A stretch of DNA of 33,871 nucleotides from Erythrobacter sp. CCH5-A1 (GTDB lineage Bacteria; Pseudomonadota; Alphaproteobacteria; Sphingomonadales; Sphingomonadaceae), in NCBI RefSeq assembly GCF_001557115.1, contig NZ_LSKQ01000228.1:1-33871 (forward strand). The letters run 5' to 3'. The notes under the pieces are model-generated. The model saw nothing but the letters and a program-made list of their open reading frames with translations. It made no database searches and had not been told where the DNA came from. Position 1 is the first letter of the stretch; each line of letters opens with the position of its first letter. This document shows, one piece after another, positions 1-8,390 of the stretch. A program made the position numbers and the translations under genes.

Positions 1-59
1 CACCCTCACCGCCTGCAGCAAGCCGGCGCTCGACGATGGCGCAGCGGGCGGTGAGGGTG
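1..59. repeat. Perfect 13-bp inverted repeat flanking a 33-bp segment
   Basis: The left arm 1-13 (CACCCTCACCGCC) and right arm 47-59 (GGCGGTGAGGGTG) are exact reverse complements and flank 33 bp (14-46). The segment covers exactly codons 19-29 of the leftward gene starting at 100, so inversion keeps the frame. The left arm begins at base 1 and may extend beyond the window; at the inner ends pairing stops at 13/47. Confidence 0.9.
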
Positions 60-100
60 AGGGCAGTGATGGAAACGGCGCAAATCAGGGTCTTACGCAT
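1..100 (-). CDS. N-terminal part of an exported protein, probably a lipoprotein (cut by left edge)
   Basis: A leftward ATG at 98-100 follows a good ribosome binding site (GAGGAG, about 7 nt upstream on the minus strand). The 33 codons in the window stay open to the edge. The start is typical of an export signal: MRK, then a run of small and hydrophobic residues ending LTLTA at residue 18. In the orientation given, residue 19 is Arg and residue 20 Cys (T-A-R-C), which is not a proper lipobox. Inverting the 33-bp segment 14-46, which lies between perfect inverted repeats, would give L-T-A-C followed by S-K-P-A, a canonical lipobox, without changing the frame. The function is unknown because the body of the protein lies outside the window. 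The export signal is well supported; the lipoprotein call depends on the orientation of the segment. Confidence 0.65.
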   Translation of the reverse strand, partial: MRKTLICAVSITALTLTARCAIVERRLAAGGEG

Positions 101-299
101 GGGTTCTCTCCTCGGTGAAGCTCAGCGGCACAGGTGCGACTCGCCGCCCTTGCCCCAGTTTCGCCGCAATCATGCCTTATTTTCGCCATAATCCAACCGC
201 AATTTCGCCACATTCTTGCCGCAATCGCCGTGCGCGCGAAATTCGCAACCCTGTGGAAACCCCTCTCCCTCGCTGCGACGCGGGTTGTTATGGGAGGTC
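101..299. promoter_or_regulatory. Divergent intergenic region with a 22-bp-spaced repeat
   Basis: These 199 bp separate the leftward lipoprotein-like gene from rightward parC and must hold the promoters of both. TTTCGCC occurs three times at exact 22-bp spacing (159-165, 181-187, 203-209), and CGCAAT occurs at 165-170, 198-203 and 220-225. Helical-turn spacing suggests an operator array or DNA-bending element, but no known site is recognised. I cannot assign confident -35/-10 boxes. Confidence 0.4.
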
Positions 300-2609
300 A
301 TGGCCGCGCCTCCCACCACCGATACGCCTGACGACGGTTTCGACGCGATCGTCGATGCGCCCTTCGATGCCGCGCTGTCCGAGCGCTATCTGGTCTATGC
401 GCTCTCGACGATCACGGCGCGCTCGCTCCCGGACCTGCGTGACGGGTTGAAACCGGTCCACCGCCGCCTGCTGTGGGCGATGCGCCAGCTGAAGCTCAAC
501 CCGAACGATGCCTTCAAGAAATCAGCACGCGTCGTGGGCGACGTGATCGGCAAGTATCATCCGCATGGCGACGCTTCGGTCTATGACGCGATGGTGCGCC
601 TCGCGCAGGATTTCAGCCTTCGCTATCCCCTGGTCGAAGGGCAGGGGAATTTCGGCAATGTCGACGGCGATAACGCCGCCGCCTACCGCTACACCGAAGC
701 CCGCCTGACCCGCACGGCGCTGGAACTGATGGCGGGCCTTGACGAAGGCACTGTCGATTTCCTCCCCACCTACAACGGCGAGGAGATCGAGCCCGAGATC
801 TTCCCCGGCCTGTTCCCCAATCTGCTGGCGAACGGCGCGAGCGGGATTGCGGTGGGGATGGCGACGAGCATCCCCAGCCACAATGTCGCCGAGATCATCG
901 ACGCGACGCTCGACCTGATCGAGAACCCGGCCATCACCCACGAACAGCTGATGGAGAAGTTTCGCGGCCCCGATTTCGCCACCGGCGGCCAGGTGATCGA
1001 CAGCCCGGCGGTGATCGCCGAGGCCTATCGCACCGGGCGCGGCGCCTTCCGCCTGCGCGGCCGCTTCCTTGCGCCCGAAGCCAAGGACGAGGTCGACATC
1101 GCGCAGGGAATCGAGCGGCTCGGCGGAGGCCAGTGGCAGCTGGTCATCTCGGAAATCCCCTATCAGGTACCCAAGTCCAAGCTGATCGAGCAGATCGCGC
1201 AGCTGATCGCCGACAGGAAGCTGCCGATCCTCGAGGATGTGCGCGACGAGAGCGACGAGGCGATCCGTATCGTGCTCGTCCCCAAGAGCCGCAATGTCGA
1301 TCCCGAGCTCCTGAAGGAGAGCCTGTTCAAGCTCACCGACCTCGAGACCCGCTTTGGCCTCAACCTCAACGTCCTCGACGCGCGGCCCGGGTTCGGGCGC
1401 ACGCCGATGGTGATGGGGCTGAAGGAGCTGCTCGAAAGCTGGACCTTCGCCCAGATCGACATCCTGCAGCGCCGCGCGAAGCACCGGCTCGAGAAGATCG
1501 CCGACCGGCTGGAACTGGTGCGCGGCTACATCATCGCCTTCCTCAACCTGGACCGGGTGATCGAGATCATCCGCACCGAGGACGAGCCCAAGCCGGTGAT
1601 GATCGCGGAATTCGACCTCACCGACCGGCAGGCCGAGGCGATCCTCAACATGCGGCTGCGCTCCTTGCGCAAGCTCGAGGAAATGCAGCTCAGGAAGGAA
1701 CAGGACGAACTGCTGGCCGAGCAGGCTGAGCTTACGGCGCTGCTGGACGATCCCAAGAAGCAGAAGCGCAAGCTGACCAAGGATCTCAAGGCTCTGCGCA
1801 AGGCCTATGCCGAGGACACGCCGCTTGGGCGCCGCCGCACGCTGATCGCCGAGGCCGCGCCCACGGCCGTGTTCAGCATGGACGCGATGATCGAGAAGGC
1901 GCCGGTGACGGTGATCCTCTCGCAGAAGGGCTGGATCCGCGCGGCGAGCGGGCATGTGCCCCTGGATCAGGAGTTCAAGTACAAGGAGGGTGACGGCCTC
2001 GCCTTCATCCTCCACGCGCAGACCACCGACAAGCTGCTGCTCGCCGCCTCCGACGGGCGCTTCTTCACTCTGGGCTGCGACAAGCTCCCCGGCGCGCGCG
2101 GCTTCGGCGAGCCGGTGCGCACGATGATCGACCTCGAGAGCGAGGCCAGTGTCTGCGCGCTGATGGTGCACAGGCCCGGGGGCCGCCTGCTGCTCGCTTC
2201 GAGCCACGGCAAGGGCTTCGTCGCCGAGATGAACGAACTGCTCGCCGAGACCCGCAAGGGCCGGCAGGTGGTGAACCTCAAGGACGGGGCGAAGCTCACC
2301 GTGATCCGCCCGATCGGCGAGGGCCACGATCATGTTGCGGTGGTGGGCGAGAACCGCAAGCTGGTGGTCTTCAACCTCGAGGAACTGCCGGTCATGTCGC
2401 GCGGGCAGGGCGTGCAGCTGCAACGCTACCGCGACGGGGGAATGTCGGACGCGACCACCTTCGTGCTCGCCGAGGGGCTCAGCTGGCAGATGGGTGGATC
2501 GGGCGAGCGCACCCGCACCGAGACCGAGATCCGCATGTGGAAGGTCGCGCGCGGCGCGGCCGGGCGGATGCCGCCGCAGGGCTTCCCAAAGAAAAACCGC
2601 TTCGACTAG
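300..2609 (+). CDS. parC: DNA topoisomerase IV subunit A
   Basis: ParC is the DNA breakage-reunion subunit of topoisomerase IV; with ParE it decatenates replicated chromosomes. The 769-residue protein has the type IIA topoisomerase A-subunit layout: [11 protein letters not shown] and [14 protein letters not shown] near the start, [17 protein letters not shown] at about 87-103, and catalytic Tyr131 in RYTEAR. The tower and coiled-coil region follows, and the C-terminal third has weak beta-pinwheel repeats. The length and a C-terminal domain lacking the GyrA box favour ParC over GyrA. I chose ATG 300 because the protein then begins like other alphaproteobacterial ParC proteins. Its GGGAGG ribosome binding site is unusually close (2 nt). 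An in-frame TTG at 285 is a possible alternative. At the position equivalent to the main quinolone-resistance Ser, this protein has Ala92. The stop codon overlaps the stop of the convergent gene. Confidence 0.96.
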   Translation: MAAPPTTDTPDDGFDAIVDAPFDAALSERYLVYALSTITARSLPDLRDGLKPVHRRLLWAMRQLKLNPNDAFKKSARVVGDVIGKYHPHGDASVYDAMVRLAQDFSLRYPLVEGQGNFGNVDGDNAAAYRYTEARLTRTALELMAGLDEGTVDFLPTYNGEEIEPEIFPGLFPNLLANGASGIAVGMATSIPSHNVAEIIDATLDLIENPAITHEQLMEKFRGPDFATGGQVIDSPAVIAEAYRTGRGAFRLRGRFLAPEAKDEVDIAQGIERLGGGQWQLVISEIPYQVPKSKLIEQIAQLIADRKLPILEDVRDESDEAIRIVLVPKSRNVDPELLKESLFKLTDLETRFGLNLNVLDARPGFGRTPMVMGLKELLESWTFAQIDILQRRAKHRLEKIADRLELVRGYIIAFLNLDRVIEIIRTEDEPKPVMIAEFDLTDRQAEAILNMRLRSLRKLEEMQLRKEQDELLAEQAELTALLDDPKKQKRKLTKDLKALRKAYAEDTPLGRRRTLIAEAAPTAVFSMDAMIEKAPVTVILSQKGWIRAASGHVPLDQEFKYKEGDGLAFILHAQTTDKLLLAASDGRFFTLGCDKLPGARGFGEPVRTMIDLESEASVCALMVHRPGGRLLLASSHGKGFVAEMNELLAETRKGRQVVNLKDGAKLTVIRPIGEGHDHVAVVGENRKLVVFNLEELPVMSRGQGVQLQRYRDGGMSDATTFVLAEGLSWQMGGSGERTRTETEIRMWKVARGAAGRMPPQGFPKKNRFD

Positions 2610-3463
2610 GCCGGAGCTCTCACGGCCGTCGGCATCGCATATCGCGCGGGCTGCGGGCGCACCGGCGTATCGTGCACCTCGCGCAGCACCTCGACCACGC
2701 TTCGGTGCCGGTCGCCCGGTGCCGGGTCGGCAAAGCCCGGCACAAAGCACGGAGCGTCGGGGCAAAGCGCCGCGCGATAGCGCTGTGCTGCGAACAGGAT
2801 CCGCTGTCGCTGCGCGATGTATTCGGGGGGATAGAGCGCCTCGGCCTCAGCCAGCGCCACCGACAGGAACTCGAGGTAGATCACCCGGCGGCGCGTCCCG
2901 GCGGTCATCGCGCTGGAGGAATGGGCGGTCAGCATGTCATGGACGATCGCATCGCCCGCGCGGACGGGCACCTCGATGGCGGCCTGCTGCGCGAGGGCCT
3001 CGATCGGTTCGTCGCTGAGGTGGCTGCCCGGCACCAAGCGCAGCGCCCCCTGGCCCGCGAGCGAATCGTCAAGATAGACGCCCAGAGTGCAGGCCGGGCC
3101 GCTGCGGCGATGGGGCATGTCGATGTGCCACAGCACCGGCAGGCCATCGCCCGGATGCTTGATGACGGCGAATTCCTGCACCGGAAAGAAATCGGGCCCG
3201 CAGATGGCCGCGACCGTCTCCATCAGCGCGGGCACGGCCAGCAGTTCGAGCAGCGCCGGGTCGCCCCAATCGAGCAGGACATCGCAATTGGTCACAACCG
3301 GCCCCGCCGGCGAAGGCATGACCAGACGTCGCTCGTGCGGCTCGGGGACCATCAGCCTGTCGAGGAAGGCACCCACACGGGCAAGCGTATCGGCCGGCAC
3401 CGCGCCCGGCAGATGGGCAAAGCCCACTTCCCCAAAGGACCTGCGCCCCGCTTCCCCCGTCAT
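2606..3463 (-). CDS. Phytanoyl-CoA dioxygenase (PhyH) family protein
   Basis: Predicted Fe(II)/2-oxoglutarate oxygenase of 285 residues. The metal-binding facial triad is visible as H113-x-D115 in LWHIDMPHR and H181 in LTAHSSSAM. The basic residues just after it (RRR 191-193) are placed to hold the 2-oxoglutarate carboxylate. The conserved PGSH near 146 is also typical of PhyH proteins. The substrate cannot be told from sequence; family members hydroxylate fatty acyl chains, ectoine, secondary metabolites and others. I start it at ATG 3463 because the fold begins there; a longer reading from 3598 adds low-quality Arg/Pro-rich sequence and runs into the neighbouring gene's 3' end. The ribosome binding site is weak. 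The gene converges on parC, and the two stop codons interlock in CTAG (2606-2609). Confidence 0.85.
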   Translation of the reverse strand: MTGEAGRRSFGEVGFAHLPGAVPADTLARVGAFLDRLMVPEPHERRLVMPSPAGPVVTNCDVLLDWGDPALLELLAVPALMETVAAICGPDFFPVQEFAVIKHPGDGLPVLWHIDMPHRRSGPACTLGVYLDDSLAGQGALRLVPGSHLSDEPIEALAQQAAIEVPVRAGDAIVHDMLTAHSSSAMTAGTRRRVIYLEFLSVALAEAEALYPPEYIAQRQRILFAAQRYRAALCPDAPCFVPGFADPAPGDRHRSVVEVLREVHDTPVRPQPARYAMPTAVRAPA

Positions 3464-3524
3464 GGGGTAAGGATCGGGGCGCCGGTGCTGCAAGTCAACC
3501 GAAACCCTGCTGCCATGCGGCGAT

Positions 3525-3554
3525 GCGGCCGGGCGGATCGTGCCGCCCGGCCGC
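3525..3554 (-). terminator. Perfect 12-bp hairpin after the 3564-4091 gene
   Basis: Arms 3525-3536 and 3543-3554 (GCGGCCGGGCGG and its exact complement) enclose a 6-nt loop. The hairpin lies about 9 nt beyond the stop codon of the leftward secreted-protein gene and upstream of the PhyH gene. No T-run follows on the minus strand, so it may stabilise a 3' end or act with Rho. Confidence 0.5.
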
Positions 3555-3563
3555 CGGTTGGGC

Positions 3564-4091
3564 TTACTTGCCGCCCGTGGGCGCGCTGCCCTTGGCACTC
3601 GCCGCCGCTGCGGCGATCTGTTCCTTGCTGTAGAGCACCGTCAGCTGGCCTTGCGGGTTCACCGCGAAGTGCTCCTTCCTCATCGGGAAGGTGCCTTCGG
3701 GCGCGATCAGTTCGATGCTGTCGCCTGCAAGGTCGACCTTGCCGAGCTTGCCCGCATCGCGCCCGCCGACGGTGACCACCGCGGCGCCCTGCACCAGCGC
3801 GGCGTCGCGCTTGGCATTGGCCTCGGCGATGCGCTCGTCCATCATGGTGTCGACCTGTGCCTTGGTGGCGCCCACGGTCTTGCCCTTCTCGCCATCGCCG
3901 ATCATGTTCACGGGCACCGGGGCCTTGTGCTTGCCGGTATCGATCACGACCACCTGATCGTTGACCTCGGCAACGGTGCCGACGGCATTGCCGTCAGAGC
4001 CGTAGACCGTGGCGCCTACCTCCTGCGCCGAAGCGGCGGCAGGGGTGATGGCGAGGGCGCCGGCAAGAGCTGCGAGCTTGAGGGTTTTCAT
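3564..4091 (-). CDS. Secreted protein with two small beta-barrel-like repeats, function unknown
   Basis: This 175-residue protein starts MKTLKLAALAGALAI and has a clear Sec signal with likely cleavage after A-S-A (about residue 22, before QEV). Two regions of similar pattern follow: about 25-63 (VYGSDGNAVGTVAEV then VVVIDTG) and about 102-155 (VTVGGRDAGKLGKVDL then SIELIAPEGTFPM). Both look like SH3/PRC-barrel-type beta units. An Ala/Lys-rich tail closes the protein. A good ribosome binding site (AAGGGAG, about 8 nt upstream) supports ATG 4091. It stands alone as a transcription unit with its own hairpin downstream. Periplasmic location is inferred from the signal peptide; I do not recognise a named family. 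Confidence 0.75.
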   Translation of the reverse strand: MKTLKLAALAGALAITPAAASAQEVGATVYGSDGNAVGTVAEVNDQVVVIDTGKHKAPVPVNMIGDGEKGKTVGATKAQVDTMMDERIAEANAKRDAALVQGAAVVTVGGRDAGKLGKVDLAGDSIELIAPEGTFPMRKEHFAVNPQGQLTVLYSKEQIAAAAASAKGSAPTGGK

Positions 4092-4285
4092 CGTTCAACT
4101 CCCTTGTTCCTGAGCCGGAGGGTTGCTGTGCCAAAAAGGGAGGCGGCACGTCCGGACTGGGCGCGGGCGAGGGGCACCCGCAGGAGCAAGGCTAACCTGT
4201 GTCCGACAAGTAAGACAATTGCGGCAGAGGCTGTGCGCCCGGCATCCGTCCCGGAAATCGCCCCGATAGCGGCAGGCCGAGCCGC

Positions 4286-5470
4286 TCAGGGGGCGGCGCG
4301 CGCGAGCTCTTCGGCGAGGATCGCCTCGATCCGCGTGGCCCCGGGGAAGCCCTCGGCGACCCAGCGCGCCTCGACCGCCTGGAGGACTCGCGCGACGGCA
4401 GGCCCCGCGGTCACACCGCGCGCGACGATCGCGCCGCCCTTCAAGGGGAAGACGGGCACGCTCCAGCCCTCCAGCACCCGCGCATCGCCGCCGCCCAGCA
4501 GCAGCCGGTCGGTGGCGACTGGCGGAGTCAGACGGTAGGCAAGCGCCGTGGGGTTCGCGCTGTCATCGGGCTTGCGTTCGGCGGCGGCGACGAGGCGGCC
4601 GCGCTGCGCCTTCGAGAGCCTGAGGCGCGCGGCGACGGTCTCGGCGATTTCGGGGCTCGGCGGGAGCAGGGCTGCGAGGCGGCGGACGGGATCGGGGGCG
4701 ATGCCTTGCGCGGTCTCGGCAGCGATCAGCTTGCCGAGGAGGGCGACCTGCGGCGGACAGGCTTCGGGCAGGATCACCGGCAGCAGGCCGCGCGCGCGCA
4801 TCCGGGCGACGGTTGCGTGCGGATTGGGCAGGCCGAGCAACGCGAGCAGCTCGCTCGCGATCCGCTCGCGGCTCAAACCCTTCAGCGTGTGCGCGAGCTC
4901 GGCGCAGGCGTCCTCCGCCCCCTCGTCCAGCTCTGCGCCGAAGCGAGTCTGGAAGCGGTAGTAGCGCAGGATGCGCAAGTGATCCTCGGCGATCCGCTGG
5001 CGCGCGTCGCCGATGAAGCGCACCCGGCGCGCTTCCAGATCGGCGAGCCCGCCGAAGTAATCGGCGATCTCCAGCGTCTCGGGGTGGGCATAGAGCGCGT
5101 TGATGGTGAAATCGCGCCGCGCCGCGTCCTCGGCCCAGTCCGAGGCGAAGACGATGGTGGCGCGGCGGCCATCGGTGGCGACATCGCGCCTGAGGGTCGT
5201 GACCTCGACGGGCCCATCCTTGAGGATTGCGGTGACGGTGCCGTGGTCGATCCCCGTAGGCACGGTGCGGATGCCAGCGCGGCCGCAGGCGGCGATGACC
5301 TCGGCGGGCATCAGCTTCGTCGCGCAGTCGACATCGGCGACCGCCACCCCCAGCAAGCCGTCGCGCACCGCCCCGCCGACCCAGCGGATGTTCTCGGCGC
5401 CGAGCGCCCGCGTCAGCGCCGCGAGGCCTTCGCGCCGGGTCCAATCGGCCTGCGAAAGGTCACGCAGCAT
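4286..5470 (-). CDS. cca: CCA tRNA nucleotidyltransferase (poly(A) polymerase superfamily)
   Basis: A class II nucleotidyltransferase of 394 residues that adds or repairs the 3' CCA of tRNA, or in some split systems polyadenylates RNA. Motifs appear in order: GGAVRD at 32-37, the metal-binding D46-x-D48 in VADVDCATK, TTLRRD near 92, RRDFTINAL at 118-126, and RIAEDHLRILRYYRF at 159-173. No HD phosphohydrolase domain is evident, which is usual for the shorter alphaproteobacterial form. It is the last gene of a three-gene leftward operon with DUF1285 and Nudix proteins, and its start overlaps the Nudix gene by 11 nt. The order DUF1285-Nudix-cca is, as I recall, common in alphaproteobacteria. Confidence 0.94.
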   Translation of the reverse strand: MLRDLSQADWTRREGLAALTRALGAENIRWVGGAVRDGLLGVAVADVDCATKLMPAEVIAACGRAGIRTVPTGIDHGTVTAILKDGPVEVTTLRRDVATDGRRATIVFASDWAEDAARRDFTINALYAHPETLEIADYFGGLADLEARRVRFIGDARQRIAEDHLRILRYYRFQTRFGAELDEGAEDACAELAHTLKGLSRERIASELLALLGLPNPHATVARMRARGLLPVILPEACPPQVALLGKLIAAETAQGIAPDPVRRLAALLPPSPEIAETVAARLRLSKAQRGRLVAAAERKPDDSANPTALAYRLTPPVATDRLLLGGGDARVLEGWSVPVFPLKGGAIVARGVTAGPAVARVLQAVEARWVAEGFPGATRIEAILAEELARAAP

Positions 5471-6068
5471 CGCGCAATGCCTCGAGCGAGATGCGGCGCG
5501 AGAGGTTGGCGATGATCGCCGCTGTCACGCCCCAGATGCGGAAGCTCTGCCAGTCGAGCTCGAGATAGCGGCGGTTGGCCCCGCGCCAGAACACTTCGTT
5601 GGTGGTCCAGCTGGCGGGATCGAGCAGCAGGGCGAGCGGCGCCTCGAACCACGCCTCGACCTCCTGCGGGTTGGGCACCAGCGGCAGGCCGGGGGGCACC
5701 ACGCCCACCACCGGCGTCACCAGAAAGCCGGTGCCGGTGTGGTAAACGTCGCTGGTGCCGATCACCCGCACCGCAGAGCGGGGCAGGGCAAGCTCCTCCT
5801 CGGCTTCGCGCAGCGCGGCGGTGACCGCATCCTCGCCCGGATCGAGCTTGCCGCCGGGGAAGGCGACCTGCCCGGGATGATCGCGCATCGCGCGCGGACG
5901 CTGGGTGAGGATTACCTGCGGATCACGCGGCACATCGGTGATCGCGATCAGCACCGCAGCGGGTGTGGCGCGGCCATTTTTGGCGAAATGCGCATCGCTC
6001 AGAAGGTCGGGAATGTCGCGTGCATGGCCCTCGGCGAAGGCGCGGGCGAGGGGATCGAAGAGGCTCAT
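5460..6068 (-). CDS. Nudix hydrolase, CoA pyrophosphatase type
   Basis: A 202-residue Nudix protein. The box runs from G73 to L95 (GKLDPGED, then REAEEELAL); its usual Gly near the end is Ala here. Upstream, ILTQRPRAMRDHPGQVAFPGG at about 53-73 is the extra signature that marks the CoA diphosphatase branch (NudL/NUDT7-like), which cleaves CoA to 4'-phosphopantetheine and 3',5'-ADP. Substrate preference is inferred from that signature. The start ATG overlaps the DUF1285 stop as ATGA (6065-6068), indicating translational coupling, and its 3' end overlaps cca. Confidence 0.88.
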   Translation of the reverse strand: MSLFDPLARAFAEGHARDIPDLLSDAHFAKNGRATPAAVLIAITDVPRDPQVILTQRPRAMRDHPGQVAFPGGKLDPGEDAVTAALREAEEELALPRSAVRVIGTSDVYHTGTGFLVTPVVGVVPPGLPLVPNPQEVEAWFEAPLALLLDPASWTTNEVFWRGANRRYLELDWQSFRIWGVTAAIIANLSRRISLEALRDAA

Positions 6069-6619
6069 GGCAGCAGGCGGAAGGCTTCGCCCCGGCTGGT
6101 GACCTGCCAGCCGTTGTCCTCCGCCCCCTCGGCCAGCGCGATCTCGGCAAGCTGCGCCCAGGTCGAGCGGTTGAGCCGCGCCTCGCACCCGCGCCGCACG
6201 TGGAGATAGAGCGCGGGCTCCTCCGCCGTGCCCGCCGCGCGCAAGGGCTGGCCGGGGCCGGCGATCACCAGCTCGTCGGTGTTGGTGCGGAACACCAGCG
6301 CATCGTCCTTGCGCACGCAATCGGTGGCGATGAAGGCCGCATCCTCGACCTCGATCGCGAGCTTCTCGACCGGGGTGACCAGCCAGTGATGGCCCGCATC
6401 GTCGCGGGTGAGCAGACTCGCAAAGGCGCGCACCATCGCCTCGCGCCGGATCACCCCGCCCTCGTGGAACCACGTCCCGTCGGCGGCGATCACCATGTGG
6501 CTCTCGCCGATCTTCCCGGGCGACCACTGTTCGACCGGCGGGAGCTGGCGCGCTTCGACCAGCGCGGCGATCTCGGCGAGGCTCAGGCCGGCAAGGTGCG
6601 GAGGCGGATCGTAAGGCAT
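6065..6619 (-). CDS. DUF1285 family protein
   Basis: This 184-residue cytoplasmic protein matches the DUF1285 pattern: a GLSLAEIAAL helix near the start, WSPGKIGESHMVIAADGTWFH at about 32-52, TPVEKLAIEVEDAAF at about 81-95, and a C-terminal WQVTSRGEAFRL. No signal peptide or membrane segment is present. The biochemical role is not established; its constant place in front of a Nudix hydrolase and cca suggests a link to nucleotide or RNA metabolism, but that is inference from context. It is the first gene of the leftward operon, so the promoter should lie in 6620-6690. Confidence 0.85.
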   Translation of the reverse strand: MPYDPPPHLAGLSLAEIAALVEARQLPPVEQWSPGKIGESHMVIAADGTWFHEGGVIRREAMVRAFASLLTRDDAGHHWLVTPVEKLAIEVEDAAFIATDCVRKDDALVFRTNTDELVIAGPGQPLRAAGTAEEPALYLHVRRGCEARLNRSTWAQLAEIALAEGAEDNGWQVTSRGEAFRLLP

Positions 6620-6690
6620 GGCGGGAAGGGGATGGCAGATGGGGCGGGGAAGGTGAACCCCTCATTCGTCATTACGGGCGAGGCCGGAGG

Positions 6691-7236
6691 TCAGCCCTCC
6701 CACGGCCCCAGCATGCCCTCGGACGGCATCGCGGCGAGGCCGTGGCCGCGCGCGAGCAGGCGGTCCTGTTCGTAGGGCCCGGGGCAGCGCCAGCCGCCGG
6801 TCATCGCCGCGGAGAAGCCCCAGCGGCCGTAGTATGATAGATCGCCGATCAAGACCTGGGGCAGCGCACGACCGCCGTTCGCCGCCAGACGCGCATCCTC
6901 GGCGAGCATCGCGCTCATTAGGCCCACACCAAAACCCTCGCCTTGCCGCTCGGGGACCACGGCAACCGGCCCGACCATCACCAGCGGCACCTGCCCCTGT
7001 TTGGTCTGCAAGCCCACCGGCCAGCACTGGACCGTCGCCACCAGCAGGTCATTCTCATCGAGCGCGGCGAGGCTCAACCCCGGCAGCCACGCCATCCCTT
7101 CGCGGATGCGATAGGCGGTCCGCGCATGGCGGTCCGGCCCGAAGGCGCGGTCGAGCACTTCCTCGATCATGGCGGGATCGACCGCCTCGAGCGGGATGAT
7201 CGTCGCGCTGCCAGCAGCGCGGGGGCTTGCGCTCAT
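6691..7236 (-). CDS. GNAT family N-acetyltransferase (YhbS-like)
   Basis: A 181-residue acetyltransferase. The acetyl-CoA binding segment is visible at about 93-112 as VGPVAVVPERQGEGFGVGLM, with the R/Q-x-x-G-x-G/A loop. Tyr-Tyr-Gly-Arg-Trp-Gly-Phe near 145 is typical of the YhbS group. The substrate is unknown. Its ATG overlaps the stop of the upstream sugar dehydrogenase-like gene as ATGA (7233-7236), so the two are probably co-translated even though their functions are not obviously linked. Confidence 0.87.
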   Translation of the reverse strand: MSASPRAAGSATIIPLEAVDPAMIEEVLDRAFGPDRHARTAYRIREGMAWLPGLSLAALDENDLLVATVQCWPVGLQTKQGQVPLVMVGPVAVVPERQGEGFGVGLMSAMLAEDARLAANGGRALPQVLIGDLSYYGRWGFSAAMTGGWRCPGPYEQDRLLARGHGLAAMPSEGMLGPWEG

Positions 7237-8390
7237 TTTGCGGTGAGCTTGAGCAGCCGCGCGCCCTTGCCGTCCTGCGCCACCCAGATCGCCCCGTCGG
7301 GGCCCTGGGCGATGGCGCGCAGGCGCGAATCGAATTCGTGGCGGGCGACTTCGCGCGCCTTGTCGCCTTGAATCGCGACATCGACCAGCGCCTGCGTGGC
7401 AAGGCCGGTGATCAGCGCATGGCCCTTCCACGCCGGGAACTGGTCCCCGGTGTAGATCACCATGCCGCCCGGTGCGATCACCGGGTTCCAGCTCAGCGCG
7501 GGCTGGGCGAAACCGTCCGACGGTTCGTGGTCGGGGATCGGGTCGCCGTTGTAGTGCTCGCCGTTCGAGCGGATCGGCCAGCCGTAATTGGCGCCCGGCG
7601 TGACAAGGTTCAATTCATCGCCCCCCGCCGGGCCGTGCTCGACTTCCCACAACCGGCCTTGCCCATCCCACGCCATGCCGAGGATGTTGCGGTGGCCATA
7701 GGACCAGATCTCGGCGGTGACGCCGCCCTTCTCGGCCATCGGGTTGCCAGCAGCCGGGGTGCCGTCGAGGTTGAGGCGCACGATCTTGCCGAGCGTCGTG
7801 GCGGTGTCCTGCGCGGGCTGCATCTTCTGCCGCTCGCCGCTGGCGACGTAGAGATAGTTGCCGTCGGGCGAGAAGAGGAGGCGATGCGAATAGTGGCCGC
7901 GCCCGGTCACTTTGGGGGTCTGGCGCCAGATCACCGACAGGCCTTCGATCGCGCAGCTGGTGGGGGCCGAGCAGACGAGCTTGCCCTTGCCCACCGCCGC
8001 TCCACGCGTGTCGCCTTCGCCGGCCTCGGCCCAGCTCAGGTAGATCGTGCGGGTGCCGAGTTTGTCCGAGGCCTCGGCCGGCAGGAAGGCGATGTCGCCG
8101 AGCCCGCCCTGGCCGCCGTAATCGACCTTGGGCGCGCCGGAGACGGTCGCGGTTGCTCCCGTCTTGGTGTCGATCAGCTTCACAGTGCCCGCCTTCTCGG
8201 TGACGAACAGCGTCGCCGTTCCGGGCGCGAAGGCCATTGCCCAGGGCTCCTCGAAGCCCGCGACATCGGTAACCTTGAACGCCTCTCCGGCAGGCGCGGC
8301 GGCGCTTTCCCCGGTTTGCGCATTGGCGCAGCTTGCCAGCATCAGTGCGGGCGTCGAAAGAGCGGCGAGCAAACGGGCAGAACGGATCAT
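7233..8390 (-). CDS. PQQ-dependent sugar dehydrogenase-like lipoprotein (YliI/Asd type)
   Basis: A 385-residue exported six-bladed beta-propeller protein of the soluble aldose sugar dehydrogenase family. It has a lipoprotein signal ending L-A-S-C (Cys21). Family hallmarks follow: EPWAMAFAPG near 47, GQGGLGDIAFLP near 92, HYSHRLLFSPDGNYLYVASG near 165, WSYGHRNILGMAWD near 225, and WEVEHGPAGGDELNL near 245. Members oxidise sugars or related alcohols using PQQ in the periplasm; the true substrate is unknown. The ATG at 8390 is interlocked with the divergent rnhB ATG in CATG (8388-8391), so its ribosome binding site (GGAG, about 12 nt upstream) lies inside rnhB coding sequence. It is coupled downstream to the GNAT gene. 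Confidence 0.9.
   Translation of the reverse strand: MIRSARLLAALSTPALMLASCANAQTGESAAAPAGEAFKVTDVAGFEEPWAMAFAPGTATLFVTEKAGTVKLIDTKTGATATVSGAPKVDYGGQGGLGDIAFLPAEASDKLGTRTIYLSWAEAGEGDTRGAAVGKGKLVCSAPTSCAIEGLSVIWRQTPKVTGRGHYSHRLLFSPDGNYLYVASGERQKMQPAQDTATTLGKIVRLNLDGTPAAGNPMAEKGGVTAEIWSYGHRNILGMAWDGQGRLWEVEHGPAGGDELNLVTPGANYGWPIRSNGEHYNGDPIPDHEPSDGFAQPALSWNPVIAPGGMVIYTGDQFPAWKGHALITGLATQALVDVAIQGDKAREVARHEFDSRLRAIAQGPDGAIWVAQDGKGARLLKLTAK

Noticed and set aside
2..117. Plus-strand reading resembling a lipoprotein (T-L-T-A-C-S-K-P-A, then a Gly/Glu-rich tail)
   Set aside because: It arises because the inverted repeat mirrors the minus-strand signal sequence. The minus strand has a start codon, ribosome binding site and complete signal peptide, so the gene is leftward.
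522..2765. Very long leftward open frame opposite parC
   Set aside because: Its composition (His, Arg, Leu and Ala-rich, no motifs) is what the complement of a GC-rich gene gives, and parC on the other strand is certain.
3464..3598. N-terminal extension of the PhyH-like protein
   Set aside because: The extra 45 residues are Arg/Pro-rich, lack conservation features and overlap the end of the neighbouring secreted-protein gene and its hairpin; ATG 3463 starts the fold.
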